Positions 31,501-42,587 are shown, numbered from the stretch's first letter. The stretch: DNA of 64,000 bases from Gonatopus flavifemur (GCA_018340375.1 JAFFJZ010000007.1:7936001-8000000); one strand, 5' to 3'. Notes: generated from the letters alone by a model not told the origin. Program-made: numbers and translations.

Positions 31501-32340
31501 TTACAGTAAAGCATTTGTGACTTAATAACGAATAATGATACAAAAATTCTCCGAACATAAAACACAAGTCTTGTAAAAGCCTGTTATGAACATTGACCAA
31601 TTATCATATATGAGGAAATAAATTTGTCATATATTTAACTTTGATTTGTTAAACGAGCCCTGCTAAAAATTTCTCGTAGAAAACGATAAGATTTTTCCTA
31701 TCGGTTTCAATGTGAATTCTGAAACTGGAATTCCCGGAGTGTCATCGTGAATTCACGATTACACTCCATCGGTTTTCATCGTTTTCTATAGGTTTTGAGA
31801 GGAATGTATCTGGTTTTATTGTGAAATTCCCATAGAAGAAATACCAGTTATTCAAAAAAGTACGATTATATTTTCCCAAATAACTAATACTTCCTGTATA
31901 GGATTTTCACGATAACACCAGATACATTTCTCCCAAATCCTATAGAGAACGATAAGAACCGATAGATTTCTATCGTGAATTCACGATTACTTTCCGGGAA
32001 TTCCAGTTTCAGAAACCACATTGAAAGCGATAGGAAAAATCTTATCGTTTCCTATGGCAAATTTTTAGCAGGAAGCCTAATGTAGACGTGTTTGAAATAG
32101 TGCCGCAAAAAAATAAAACATTCGCAAGTAGACCTGTGTAGCAAACCGAGATTAACACTTCAACTCAGAACAAGAAGAACGAAAAATTATCTCACTCGCA
32201 CATAAAAAATAAAACTGTCAAAAATTGAAAAAATTTTAGTTTTGAAGAACAAGAAAATGAACTCCCGTTTTTGATGCCTTAAAAAGCAAATGCGATGAAC
32301 ATTCGTTGCGCAAGATTGGTTCTATCCAATTATCTTCTAT
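31501..32340. repeat. Tandem duplication, copy 2
   Basis: Parallel to copy 1 but interrupted at GAG|CCT by the 416 bp CCCTGC-end element. It lacks the CACTG MITE of copy 1. The divergence between copies is visible by eye (small indels, scattered substitutions). Confidence 0.85.
31658..32073. mobile_element. 416 bp foldback, CCCTGCTAAAAATTT ends
   Basis: Arms carry CGATAAGATTTTTCCTATCG, GGAATTCCCGG and CGTGAATTCACGATTAC in inverted order. AG duplication at 31656-31657 and 32074-32075. Copy 1 of the duplication (GAGCCTATGTAG) gives the empty site. Terminus type and 2-bp duplication match the CCCTGG family. Confidence 0.82.
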
Positions 32341-32519
32341 GTATGATGATGCTACATCAACCTGTGAACAGAGAACAAAAACATCAATTGAATTCAAATT
32401 AAATCACGCTTCAAAAATTTGGTTGGTTGCTTCCTTCCAGATCCGAATCACTGTGAGCAGTGGAATATTTTTTTGAGCATACTTTAGGGGGGACTCGGAA
32501 GTCTCGAGTAGCCCTAGTA

Positions 32520-32995
32520 AAAATGTTCATTTCGGTTCGCCAAACGGCATTGGTGCAGACTTGTTGCGGTTTTGTATAGTACTGTTGTAGGAGTAGTGCG
32601 GAAGCATTACGTACGCATCAGTACCGCACAAATAACTGCAACACGCCTGCACCAGTCCCCCAGTGAACACTACATGTAAATATCACGTAACACAGAAATC
32701 ACAAGCTCATGTATCATTTTTACGTATATGTGATGTATTAGTGACATAAAATGTTACGTAACAGTTTGTTATCTGCATGTTACTCAATGGTTACATATGA
32801 GATTGATCCAAGAAATTAATTTACAATTTTTATATCGTCCGTCACATTGTTACGCAAATGAGTGGGAAATTATGACTCAAATGTGATCGGCGTGTTACGT
32901 AACTGTCATTTTACGTTATGTAATTTTTATGTAACATTTATGTAACCGTGCCCACTGGGCCTGTTTGGCGAACCCAAAATTAAAATTTTCACTCA
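32520..32995. mobile_element. Nested MITEs: GGTTCGCCAAAC outer, CCCAGTG inner
   Basis: Outer inverted ends TTCGGTTCGCCAAACGG (~32543) and TTTGGCGAACCC (~32979), plus an inner pair GGTGCAGAC..GCACCAGTC. An inner element with ends CCCAGTGAACACTACATG (from ~32659) and CCGTGCCCACTGGG (to ~32959) splits it. The inner element is rich in GTTACGTAAC-like palindrome units. Confidence 0.7.
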
Positions 32996-33354
32996 GGAGA
33001 ATCAACAAAACTTATTCTCACAGGTTATAACGGAAGATTTGTTGGATCAATGTACAACTATCTGGATAATCGAATAACAGGGAATTTATGAGAATATATT
33101 TTTTTTTTTCATTTCAAACAAAAATTTTCATTTATTTCAAAAAGTTGCATCATTGATTCCCACGTTTACTGGATCCAATACTTTGAATTCTAAAATCATT
33201 GAAAAATTTCATCAGAACGCTCATTGAAGTGGATCTCGGATCTGAAAGGTTTAAATTGGAGACTTATGTTAGCGACTGTCGCATGCGATGTCATCAGAAG
33301 GAAAAAGAAGGGAGATCTTTCAAACTCATTTTATTTTTTTTTATTTTAACTCTA

Positions 33355-33585
33355 CACTGAGAAAAAAGTATTGCTCTCATAACAATACTACTGAACTGTT
33401 GTAACTATCAGAAGGATAGGGATATCAGTATTGCTATCACAAGCTGACTGGATCGTTTCAGGAACGATCTAGGTTAGGATAAAAGAATGTAGATCGTTAT
33501 GAGAACGATCTATTATATCGCTATTGCAGCTATCTGTCATAGCCATACTTCAGATCGTTCTCATAACCACATATTTTTTTCAGTG
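33355..33585. mobile_element. 231 bp MITE, CACTGAGAAAAAAGTAT ends, TA target
   Basis: Inverted ends CACTGAGAAAAAA and TTTTTTTCAGTG, flanked by TA at 33353-33354 and 33586-33587. Inside are repeats of the palindrome GATCGTTCTCATAACGATC-type words. Confidence 0.85.
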
Positions 33586-33710
33586 TAATAGCACACTCAT
33601 CCAGGTCCATGTCACATCTCCGCAGATGTGAGGTGGATAAAAGGTAGTCGTGGGTACAAGGTGAAGAAGCGACGAGGAAATGTCCGGTGATTGGTGATTG
33701 TGCTGTATGC

Positions 33711-33865
33711 AAGGGTGTATCCACGATTTTCTTTCGAAGGGGTCTATATTGTAAGTATATAAAATAAGCATATAAAATATATAGATGTATAGAAAAGAAA
33801 AAAATGAAGAATTCTGGGGCGGAGGTAAGGAACCTCTTGATCCTCTCTCCCCCTGGATATGCCCT
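33711..33865. mobile_element. Putative hAT-like MITE, CAAGGGTGTATCC ends
   Basis: Left CAAGGGTGTATCCACG, right CCCTGGATATGCCCTT. The ends match the element at 58611-58772. The 8-bp duplication is not convincing here. Confidence 0.55.
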
Positions 33866-34356
33866 TAGTTGCGTGGTAATTATGTCCCATGGACAGACGC
33901 AAACATAAGTTCCTAGCCTCGGTTTGTTTTTTATCTTACAGAAGTGGCTTTTTGATGTGAAGATCTCTTTTGATCCCTGCTAATCAAATCCCGGATTTTT
34001 TCAGATAGGTAATGCCCCATTTGTTTTAAATTATTCTTCAAGTCTTCTCCTTGAAGTCCTGGTTTAGACAGTTAATACTGGTAGCATTCCGAAACCGAAT
34101 AAAATGTTTTATAATCCATCATAAACACTAGCATCTATGGAAATGATGATCAAATTCATCAATTACATTTGGTGCAGGGCGAAAAAATCAAATGCTACAA
34201 TTTTCTTAGGTTTGTCAGTCAGCTTTTTCAAAAATTTCCAAGATTACCCTTTCATTCGTTTTGCAGGCACTTCCCATTTAATAATATGAAATTACACATA
34301 TATCTTCATTTACTATGGGTTTCAAATTGCAATCACATGAAATATATATATATATA

Positions 34357-36391
34357 CAGGGCGTCCCATTTGAAACAGGACAGCTGAATAACTCTTCAGG
34401 GAATGGAGGGGGAAAAAAATTGTTCAGATAAAAGTTGTAGGGTTCGAAGGGGGCCATAAGATGGTGACCTTGAATTTGACCTTGAGGTCAATTTTGAGCA
34501 TAATTGATGGTCAAAGTATGTTTTTTCAAACGGAAAACCCTACGTTCGACCTCAGAAATGGAAAGAGCGGAAAATTTTACGTCCGAATATGTTAACATAT
34601 CAGGTCATTTAGAGGTCATTTGAAGGTCAAACAACCATTTTCTATGGATTTTCACGGATAAGCCTCAAATGAGTTGTTTCTCTGACCAAAGTTATCAAAG
34701 TTAAAGTGAAACCCCACGTTTCGACCTTGAATTCGACCTTGAGAACGATAATGAATGCCAAATTTGAAACAATAATTGAAAAATTATTCATTTTTCCAGT
34801 TCGTCGTTTTATAATTACAGATGGCACAAATCCGTTGACGGGTAAGACACACTTATTGCAGGAGATGTTCGAATTGACCACCATTTACTTCAATACATAA
34901 CTCCAGCCGGCGTCGAAAGTTTCCAAGAACAGACTGAAAAACTTCTGCACGAATATTCGCAATTGCGTATCTGATGCGTTGTTGTAGATCTACAGGTGTT
35001 GTTGGTCGGTTGGTATAAACGACATTTTTTACGTAACCCCACAAATAAAAATCTAGAGGGGTGAGATCAGGAGATCTTGCCGGCCACAATACAAATCCAC
35101 CTCGACCAATCCAACGATTGGGGAAAAGGATATTTAGATAATCCCTCACACATCGAGCGAAGTGTGGTGGTGCACCGTCTTGCTGATACCACATCCTCTG
35201 CCTAGTTGCTAATGTCACATCTTCCATGAGAACTGGTAATTCATTCTGTAGAAACTGTAGATAATTAGGACCGTTAACAGTTCCATCAAAAAAATACGGC
35301 CCAATAACTTGATTGTCTAGAATTCCACACCAAACATTTATACTCCACCGATGCTGATGATCAACTTGTTGAGTCCAGTGCGGGTTTTGCGCTGACCAAT
35401 AGTGGCTATTGTGACGATTTAACAAGCCAGTACTTTGAAACGTTGATTCATCACTGAAAAGAACATATCCAAAGAAATCGGGCGCTTCGTTCAACCTCTG
35501 TAAAGCCCAATGGCAAGAGTTAACCCGATTCTGCATATCTTGTTGAGATAATTCTTGGGACAGTGTGATGTGGTACGGATGATATTGAGCAGCTTGTAGA
35601 ATTCTGTGTGCCGTACTGCGTGGAATACCCAAATCGCGTCCAATATCACGTAAACTAACATGAGGATTCATGTGTATTATTGCTAAAACAGCAACGCATC
35701 GAGGGTCGTTAAAGTTGAAACCTTGATTGTTTCGGCGTTGACTAATCCTTCCTTGTCGACAATTTCTTTCAACTTGGCGAATGACTTCTGGAGAAGGATG
35801 ATGCTGCCGATCTCCAAACCGCTCTCTGTACAATCATGACGCTCTATGATACACTCCGCGACACTCACCCAAGATCATTAAAATATCAACACATTCGTTA
35901 GGTGAATAAACCATTTTGAACCCGCACTTACACCGTAAACGATGAAAACTTCTTAATGATCATTTTCGTACTGATATGAAGAATAAACTCTGAAGGTTAG
36001 TTCTGTTTACTTTCAATTCAAGGTCGAAACGTGGGGTTTCACTTTAACTTTGATAACTTTGGTCAGAGAAACAACTCATTTGAGGCTTTTCCGTGAAAAT
36101 CCATAGGAAATGGTTTTTTGACCTTCAAATGACCTCTAAATGACCTGATATGTTAACATATTCGGACGTAAAATTTTCCGCTCTTTCCATTTCTGAGGTC
36201 GAACGTAGGGTTTTCCATTTGAAAAAACATACTTCAACCATCAATTATGCTCAAAATTGACCTCAAGGTCAAATTCAAGGTCACCATCTTATGGCCCCCT
36301 TCGAACCCTACAACTTTTATCTGAACAATTTTTTTCCCCCTCCATTCCCTGAAGAGTTATTCAGCTGTCCTGTTTCAAATGGGACGCCCTG
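34357..36391 (-). mobile_element. DD41D Tc1/mariner-type transposon with ~380 bp TIRs
   Basis: Starts CAGGGCGTCCCATTTGAAAC and ends with its inverted copy. TIRs run 34357-~34741 and ~36010-36391 and are nearly identical. Target TA at 34355-34356 and 36392-36393, within a (TA)n tract. It encodes one transposase. It is the first of three TA-flanked elements in a row. Confidence 0.92.
34853..35914 (-). pseudogene. DD41D transposase, one in-frame stop
   Basis: From ATG at 35914 the frame reads MVYSPNECVDILMILGECRG for 26 codons, meets TGA at 35836-35834, then stays open for 326 codons to TAA at 34853. Segments: helix-turn-helix region (LRDIGRDLGIPRSTAHRIL), VLFSDESTF (first Asp), YQQDGAPPHFARC (second Asp) and RSPDLTPLDFYLWGYVK (third Asp). 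I count 41 residues between the second and third Asp, the DD41D spacing known from rosa/VS-like elements. Length and motifs match the intact neighbour at 36915-37979. The stop may be a recent CGA-to-TGA change. All catalytic residues remain. Confidence 0.9.
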
Positions 36392-36914
36392 TACATATAT
36401 ATACAGGGTGGGGCATTTAGAGTGTCGCGGGCGTTTTTTCCAAAAATAACGTGAGATACGAGAAAATTTTTCGGACAAAAGTTGTAGGGTACCGAGGGGG
36501 ACATCCGATGGTGGCCTTGGCTTTGACCTCAAATCTCATCTTCAAGGGCATTCTGAGATCAACTCTTGTTTTTTAAATAGCATCTCATATTTTTTACTGC
36601 AGATTTGGATTCTAGGTCAAAAACCAAGAAACTTTTGTCTGAACCATTTTCCTGAAATCCGCAAAAATGGCGCTCTAATCGATATTGTTCCATTTTGAAT
36701 CTGACATTCGAATAACTCGAAAACGAAGGGTCTTGCAAAAGAATGTTTCGTACAAAAGTTGTCAATACACAACACATTTCAATCGTCTACATTACCACCA
36801 TTCAGAGCTCACGCGATGTAAACAAACGACGGGGTTCAGTGAAAATTCACGATTTTGAAAGTCAGTTTGTCAGTTACATTTGATTATTACTTGGTTTATG
36901 ACAAATTGAAAATC

Positions 36915-37979
36915 ATGGATATCCGATACACGGTTTCTGAAAAGATCGATATGATCTACATTTACGGTGAAGTGCATAAGAACCCCAGACAAGCATATGA
37001 CTTGTATGCAGAACGATTTCCTGAAAGAACAACGCCATCCATTAGGTATTTTCAACGCATTACAAAATTATTCTCAGAAACGGGAAGTGTTACAAGGGAA
37101 AAACGACATCGAATGAGAACTGTTAGCGGAGGAAATGCGGAAGTTAATGTACTAGCTGCAGTAGCCAATAATCCACACGTGAGCTCTCGTGAAATTGAAC
37201 TCCATTCGGGAATTTCTCGAAGAAGTGTTCTTCGAATACTGAAACGTCACAAATTCCATCCGTATCACATTTGTTTGCATCAAGACCTTCACGGTGATGA
37301 TTTCGAAAATCGTGTACAGTTTTGTCGATGGGGTCTAGCGCAAATGCACAATAATAACTTCATCAACATATTATTTTCTGATGAGTCGACGTTCACCAAT
37401 CATGGTCAAGTAAATCGACATAATATGCATTACTGGGCGACAGAAAATCCAAGATGGTTACGTCAAGTGGAGCATCAAAGACAATGGGCTGTGAATGTTT
37501 GGTGTGGTATTTTTCGATCTCGAGTAATTGGACCGTACTTCATTGCAGATACGCTAAATGGAGAGAAGTACAGACATTTCTTAGATCAAGTACTTCCAAC
37601 ATTACTTGAAGACATACCTATTCAGGAACGATTGAATATGTGGTATCAACACGATGGTTGTCCATCCCATTATGCAGTCACAGCTCGAGAAATATTGGAC
37701 AGAGATTATCCTGGACGATGGATAGGACGTCGTGGACCAGTTCATTGGCCTGCCCGTTCTCCGGATCTCACTTCTCCAGATTTTTTTTTATGGGGATACA
37801 TAAAAGATACAGTTTATCAACAAGCACCGACTACACCTGAGAATATGCGTCAACGAATCATCAATGCATGCGCGAGCATCAATGAAGATATTTTAGCACG
37901 AGTTCAGCAATCTTTTGTAAAACGTTTTGAAATGTGTATTAAAGTCGAAGGCCATCATTTTGAGCATCTACTGCATTAA
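36915..37979 (+). CDS. DD41D Tc1/mariner-type transposase, intact ORF
   Basis: 354 codons from ATG at 36915 (MDIRYTVSEKIDMIYIYGEV) to TAA at 37977-37979. An open 20-codon extension upstream starts at a TTG and is not needed. N-terminal helix-turn-helix regions include ISRRSVLRILKRHKFHPYHI. Catalytic Asp residues sit in NILFSDESTF, YQHDGCPSHYAV and ARSPDLTSPDFFLWGY; the last spacing is 41. WVNVW-like VNVWCGIF and RWIGRRGPVHWPARSP are shared with the neighbouring element. It is the only full-length undamaged transposase in the window. The expected reaction is cut-and-paste transposition at TA sites in the nucleus. Confidence 0.93.
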   Translation: MDIRYTVSEKIDMIYIYGEVHKNPRQAYDLYAERFPERTTPSIRYFQRITKLFSETGSVTREKRHRMRTVSGGNAEVNVLAAVANNPHVSSREIELHSGISRRSVLRILKRHKFHPYHICLHQDLHGDDFENRVQFCRWGLAQMHNNNFINILFSDESTFTNHGQVNRHNMHYWATENPRWLRQVEHQRQWAVNVWCGIFRSRVIGPYFIADTLNGEKYRHFLDQVLPTLLEDIPIQERLNMWYQHDGCPSHYAVTAREILDRDYPGRWIGRRGPVHWPARSPDLTSPDFFLWGYIKDTVYQQAPTTPENMRQRIINACASINEDILARVQQSFVKRFEMCIKVEGHHFEHLLH

Positions 37980-38309
37980 AATTATCCAAGTGATGTAGAC
38001 GATTGAAATGTGTTGTGTTTTGTCTGTTATACCCCATCACCTCCGTTTCAGTTCAAGGGGTCCCCCTTGGAATCAGACAACTTTTGTCCGAAACATTCTC
38101 CTCCAAGACCCTTCGTTTTCGAGTTATTCTAATGTCAGATTCAGTATGGAACAATATCGATTAGAGCGCCATCTTTGCGGATTTCAGGAAAATGGTTCAG
38201 ACAAAAGTTTCTTGGTTTTTGACCTAGAATCCAAATCTGCAGTAAAAAATATGAGATGCTATTTAAAAAACAAGAGTTGACCTCAGAATGCCCTTTTTTA
38301 AATAGCATC

Positions 38310-38486
38310 TCATATTCCCGTTTCTGAGAATAATTTTGTAATGCGTTGAAAATACCTAATGGATGGCGTTGTTCTTTCAAGAAATCGTTCTGCATACAAG
38401 TCATATGCTTGTCTGGGGTTCTCATGCACTTCACCGTAAATGTAGATCATATCGATCTTTTCAGAAACCGTGTATCGGATATCCAT
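38310..38486 (-). pseudogene. Inverted duplicate of the DD41D transposase N-terminus
   Basis: Minus-strand copy of the first ~57 codons (MDIRYTVSEKIDMIYIYGEV.. to FSETG), with two or three amino-acid changes, as part of the inverted right arm. It has no catalytic region. Confidence 0.9.
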
Positions 38487-39011
38487 GATTTCCAATTTGT
38501 CATAAACCAAGTAATAATCAAATGTAACTGACAAACTGACTTTCAAAATCGTGAATTTTCACTGAACCCCGTCGTTTGTTTACATCGCGTGAGCTCTGAA
38601 TGGTGGTAATGTAGACGATTGAAATGTGTTGTGTATTGACAACTTTTGTACGAAACATTCTTTTGCAAGACCCTTCGTTTTCGAGTTATTCGAATGTCAG
38701 ATTCAAAATGGAACAATATCGATTAGAGCGCCATTTTTGCGGATTTCAGGAAAATGGTTCAGACAAAAGTTTCTTGGTTTTTGACCTAGAATCCAAATCT
38801 GCAGTAAAAAATATGAGATGCTATTTAAAAAACAAGAGTTGATCTCAGAATGCCCTTGAAGATGAGATTTGAGGTCAAAGCCAAGGCCACCTTCGGATGT
38901 CCCCCTCGGTACCCTACAACTTTTGTCCGAAAAATTTTCTCGTATCTCACTTTATTTTTGGAAAAAACGCCCGCGACACTTTAAATGCCCCACCCTGTAT
39001 ATATATATATA

Positions 39012-39325
39012 CAGGGTGTCCCAGAATAAAGTACCGACCTTTCACCAGCGTGTTCCTGAAAGAAAACTGAACAACTTTTCCATTTACCATTTTTTGATCC
39101 GAGGCTTAGTTTCAGAGTTGATTCCAACCAATCAAGTGAATGCTACATAAGTATACTCTTCGGTCATTAGACTAGCCAATGTACTTGCCACGTGAATGGT
39201 CAACTTATTTTGTTTATAACTCAAAAACTAAGCTTCGGATCGAAAAATTTCAACTGGAAAAGTTATTTAGTTTTCTCTTAGGAATACGCTGGTAAAAGGT
39301 CGGGAGTGTTTTCTGGGACACCCTG
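39012..39325. mobile_element. 314 bp MITE, CAGGGTGTCCCAGAA ends, TA target
   Basis: TIRs of ~100 bp (CAGGGTGTCCCAGAA, TTTCACCAGCGT / ACGCTGGTAAAAGG). TA flanks at 39010-39011 and 39326-39327. Third in the row of TA-targeting elements; non-autonomous, with no ORF. Its CAGGGTG tip resembles the two DD41D elements, but the rest of its sequence differs. Confidence 0.92.
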
Positions 39326-39329
39326 TATA

Positions 39330-40680
39330 TAGCAAATAGAACATTGCAGCAAAGGTATATTCATTCGACTAAGATCCAAGATTCGAAAAAACACGTCTGT
39401 TTGTTGAAAACTATTATTTCTGTGAGAGACATGTTCAAGACACTTTGTTACAAACAAGTTGTTTCAAAAATACTAATCGTGTCTCCGCAATATGATACAT
39501 GAAAAAAAAAGAAAAAAACATTGGAACAATGTTGGACATAATTTTGTTGCAACAAAATTGAAATTTAAAACAAATTTATTTTGAAAACGGGATTTCTCCT
39601 ACACATTTTGTTGACAACAGGTTGTTTTAATAGGTGAGTCAATATGGATTTATAGTTTTCAGAACGTTTGGTTCTGAACATAGCAAGAAAATTTTGGTCA
39701 GGTCTTGATTGGATATTCTAGTTGTGGATTCCAAACAGAACCGTCCTAAAATTTGCTGTCAGTTTTTTACAGGATATTCGAATTTGGCGATTCCAGACAA
39801 AATCGGGTAAAAAACTTGTAAGTTTCTTACAAGATTTTCAAAGACAAAATCCGCTCAAGAGCTGACGACCATTTTTTGAAACGATCTGACCGCAGTTCCC
39901 AGCCGAGTGGCATCACTGTCTGTAAGTGGCAATCTACTATCGGATAGAAGAGAGAGTCAAAGAGAAATAAAGGAGTTCTATGACAACCTTCACTCATTGG
40001 CTAGCCTCCATCGCCTTCTCTTTTTGCAAGGACCTATAAGTTTTTAGTCCACTCACGTCCCCTAGTCTCATATCTCTATTGCTTTGAGAGCACAAATTTG
40101 TCAACCAAAACATCTCGAATTTATGAAAAAAATAACACATCCAGGAAATTTATGTATGTTAAGAATAGGCAGTGTTGTATTGAGACAAGTTGGGGAAGGA
40201 GGGGGGGGGGGACAAAATGAACTGGAATGAAACTGAAATGAATAATAATTCCCGTACATGTTCGAATACAGGTATAGGAACAACTTATATATGATATACA
40301 AGCATATAGCAGATTTATTGACCTTCCGAAACCACCCCCTTCCCCCCTTCGAAACTTTCACTGGCACTAGAAGCTCACAAATAACGTAGATCAGTCATTT
40401 CTAATTGGGAAAGCTGAGTCTCATACGATTTATTCTGGTTAATTGGATGAATATATCTTTTTTTGAGTGTTTCTTGTGTTTTCATTCTTTCTTACCCGGG
40501 CGCGTCCATCAAATATGATCCGATCACCACTAAACTTTGTATGAGCAAGTTTTAGATTAAAAGGAAACTTTTTCTGCCCAGCTGTTTGAAATCAGAATAA
40601 TTTTTTCAAAATACCGATCAGTCTAATATACATACATATAGATGGATATAGTTAAAAGTGGTGGTAGTAGTAGTGGTACT
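39330..40680. other. Unassigned; presumed BEN-gene intron or 3' flank
   Basis: Contains loose repeats (GTCAGGTCTTGATTGGATATTC-like, 39690-39860), a G-run at 40199-40211 and AT-rich text. The next BEN-gene exon expected on the minus strand was not found here. Confidence 0.4.
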
Positions 40681-40683
40681 TAC

Positions 40684-40897
40684 CTTTCAAAACTTGATGT
40701 TTTCTTGGTATCAGTTTTTTTCTAGGAGATCTTCCAGGGATTTGAGTTTTTGCTTTGCCATCTGGGCTCCGATTTTTCAACTGATGGGTGCCCCAAATGC
40801 ACACGGCTAAATCTTTGACGAACAAAGAATCTTTCTTCAGCACAATTTCATCCCAGACCGTTTCATCGATAAAAATACCGCGACCTAAATGAATTTT
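40684..40897 (-). CDS. BEN-domain gene, first half of BEN domain
   Basis: Acceptor CGACAG at 40903-40898 and a strong donor AAAG|GTAAGTA after 40684. Phase 0 start: KIHLGRGIFIDETVWDEIVL, KKDSLFVKDLAVCIWGTHQL and KNRSPDGK. The pattern LG.G..I....W..I....S.FVK.LAV.IWG...L..RS..G is the N-terminal half of the BEN domain in insect proteins. One base is left over for an exon that should carry the rest of the domain. It is not visible downstream to the window edge, where transposons fill much of the sequence. BEN domains bind DNA, often as transcriptional repressors. Confidence 0.88.
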
Positions 40898-40984
40898 CTG
40901 TCGGAGTACAATTTTGAGTCACATTAATCCACGATGAAAACATATTTTTTCACTAACAAATATCAGAAAGAAAAAAAGACTATA

Positions 40985-41199
40985 CACGAAGAAAAATAAT
41001 ACAATAAAAATTACAACATTTTCTGGTGAACTAATACTATTAGGTCTCATCTCCTACAAAGTACTCCTCAAATGTGAAATGAAATATCACAACTGCAACA
41101 ATTTTTACTACATTCTGTAAGAAAACCTTTGAGACCGTCAGGTACTTCTGACGACATTTGACAGAATAGTATCATTTTACTACATTATTTTTCTCTGTG
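40985..41199. mobile_element. 215 bp MITE, CACGAAGAAAAATAAT ends, TA target (BEN intron)
   Basis: Ends CACGAAGAAAAATAATACA and ATTATTTTTCTCTGTG; TA at 40983-40984 and 41200-41201. Same terminus class as the CACTGAGAAAA MITEs. Confidence 0.78.
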
Positions 41200-41282
41200 T
41201 ATGAAACCTCTATCCTATTCATGATGAAAATTGTCCTATTTTCTCTTTGCAAGGACACCATTCTAAAATAAGTCATACTTAC

Positions 41283-41398
41283 ATTATCGACTACTTCAAA
41301 CTGGGCTGGTAGCTCATTTTCAGCTTCAGCTGTATTGTCGTCATAATTTACATCTTTGCACATTGGTTCTACACAGTTATTCACGTTCAATCCCAAAA
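41283..41398 (-). CDS. BEN-domain gene, acidic linker exon
   Basis: Acceptor TTGTAG (to 41399) and a strong donor AAT|GTAAGT after 41283. It continues the split codon as VLGLNVNNCVEPMCKDVNYD and DDNTAEAENELPAQFEVVDN, and ends in phase 0. 116 nt. Confidence 0.75.
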
Positions 41399-41474
41399 CT
41401 ACAATATTTTAATCATCATTAGCCCATACGTTTCTTTGATTCTCCAGAATGTGGACACCATGAATTTAAAAATT

Positions 41475-41855
41475 AACAGCCATGGAGCTCTAAAAAGAAC
41501 GGGCAAAACTTTGCTACGTACTTTTCCTAAAACTAAGCGATAAATAAAAATGTTCAATATGCAGTGATGGAGCATATTGCCAAGATTAGACTTTGAGTAT
41601 AAATTGAAAGTCAAAAGTAATATCTAAACATGAAAGAAAACAAGTTATGAAAATTATTGACATTTGTAGATTATTATGTTTATAATTCTTTGCATAATTT
41701 TTAGGAATATTTTTCAGATTCAATCAAATATTCAAAGTCTAATCTTGGCAATGTGTTCCATCACTGCATATTGAAAATATTCATTTATTGCTTAGTTTTT
41801 GGAGAAGTAAGTAAAAAAATTTTGCTCATTTTTCTGGAGTTCCATGCGCCTTAGG
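41475..41855. mobile_element. ~375 bp foldback in BEN intron
   Basis: Arms 41478-41600 and 41728-41853 are inverted copies (CCATGGAGCTC / GGAGTTCCATG; CAATATGCAGTGATGGA). AT-rich centre. Confidence 0.7.
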
Positions 41856-41913
41856 TTGCATTCAAAATCAAAATCAACAGTGTTTTTATTAATAAATTTT
41901 AACTGAAAGTTAC

Positions 41914-42018
41914 CTTCACATGACCATACGTTTGTATGTTGATTTGGTTGTACTTGTCTTTCTTCAGAACTTTCGGGAGTAGCTATATTTTCCGACGTTG
42001 AATGTTTTGATCTGATTC
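41914..42018 (-). CDS. BEN-domain gene, short linker exon
   Basis: Acceptor AAG at 42021-42019 and donor GAAG|GTAACT after 41914. The leftover G of the preceding exon plus GA gives GIRSKHSTSENIATPESSEE and then QHTNVWSCE. 105 nt, ending with one base over. Low complexity, so confidence rests on exact phase continuity on both sides. Confidence 0.68.
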
Positions 42019-42536
42019 CTTAATAATGAAATGAATGTTCAATCAAGAAATATTGATGACAAAATATGTAATACACCGATAACTGACAACATTATACATG
42101 AGAAATGAACGTAAGAGTGAGAAAACAGTAAAGGGAAAACCGAAACGAACTGTTGATGACACTGAGAATCCATATTCCCATCAAAGTATTTCTACGGACG
42201 ATTTCTTTATTCGCGAAATAGAAAGCTCTCCAAAATAATAACTCTGAACACAAAAATAACACGGAAACGAAAAACTTCCAGACCGCTGGAAAAGATAATT
42301 TGACAGATGAATTATCCCTGGCGGAAAAATTTTGTTGAAGTTTGCTTCATTTCATTCCTTTTGCATTGTACTTTATCGAAAATAATGTTGATTGGTGTTG
42401 AATTTCATTCAGTTTTGGCACACCCTTTCACGAAATTTCATTGAAAATCAATAAGTATCACTATAATTCATCAAAATGTTTCAATAAATATAAATGAAAT
42501 TCATTGAAGGGTTAGGACGAATTACGTGGAATTTTG

Positions 42537-42587
42537 GTATACTAGTCGTATGCGGTCTACCATTTCCTGGTAGACCGCATACGACTA
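42537..42587. repeat. Perfect hairpin CGTATGCGGTCTACCA
   Basis: AGTCGTATGCGGTCTACCA and its exact complement are separated by a 5-nt loop. The palindrome's outer parts (GGTATACTAG / AGTATACC) are split by the insertion at 42588-42876. Confidence 0.8.

Larger units (their letters stand above)
36404..38997 (+). mobile_element. 2.59 kb DD41D transposon with self-derived inverted right arm
   Basis: Starts CAGGGTGGGGCATTTAGAG and ends with the inverted copy; TA at 36402-36403 and 38998-38999. The left 683 bp (36404-37086), which includes the first 57 transposase codons, is repeated in inverted orientation at 38315-38997 with only a handful of mismatches by eye. The original right TIR survives internally (~38000-38290), truncated before its tip. 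The junction near 38250-38315 is a hairpin (ATGAGATGCTATTTAAAAAA and its complement). Confidence 0.92.

Noticed and set aside
35683..35868. Minus-strand ORF overlapping the first DD41D transposase
   Set aside because: Wrong-frame shadow; the true N-terminus is in the frame starting at 35914 with a TGA.
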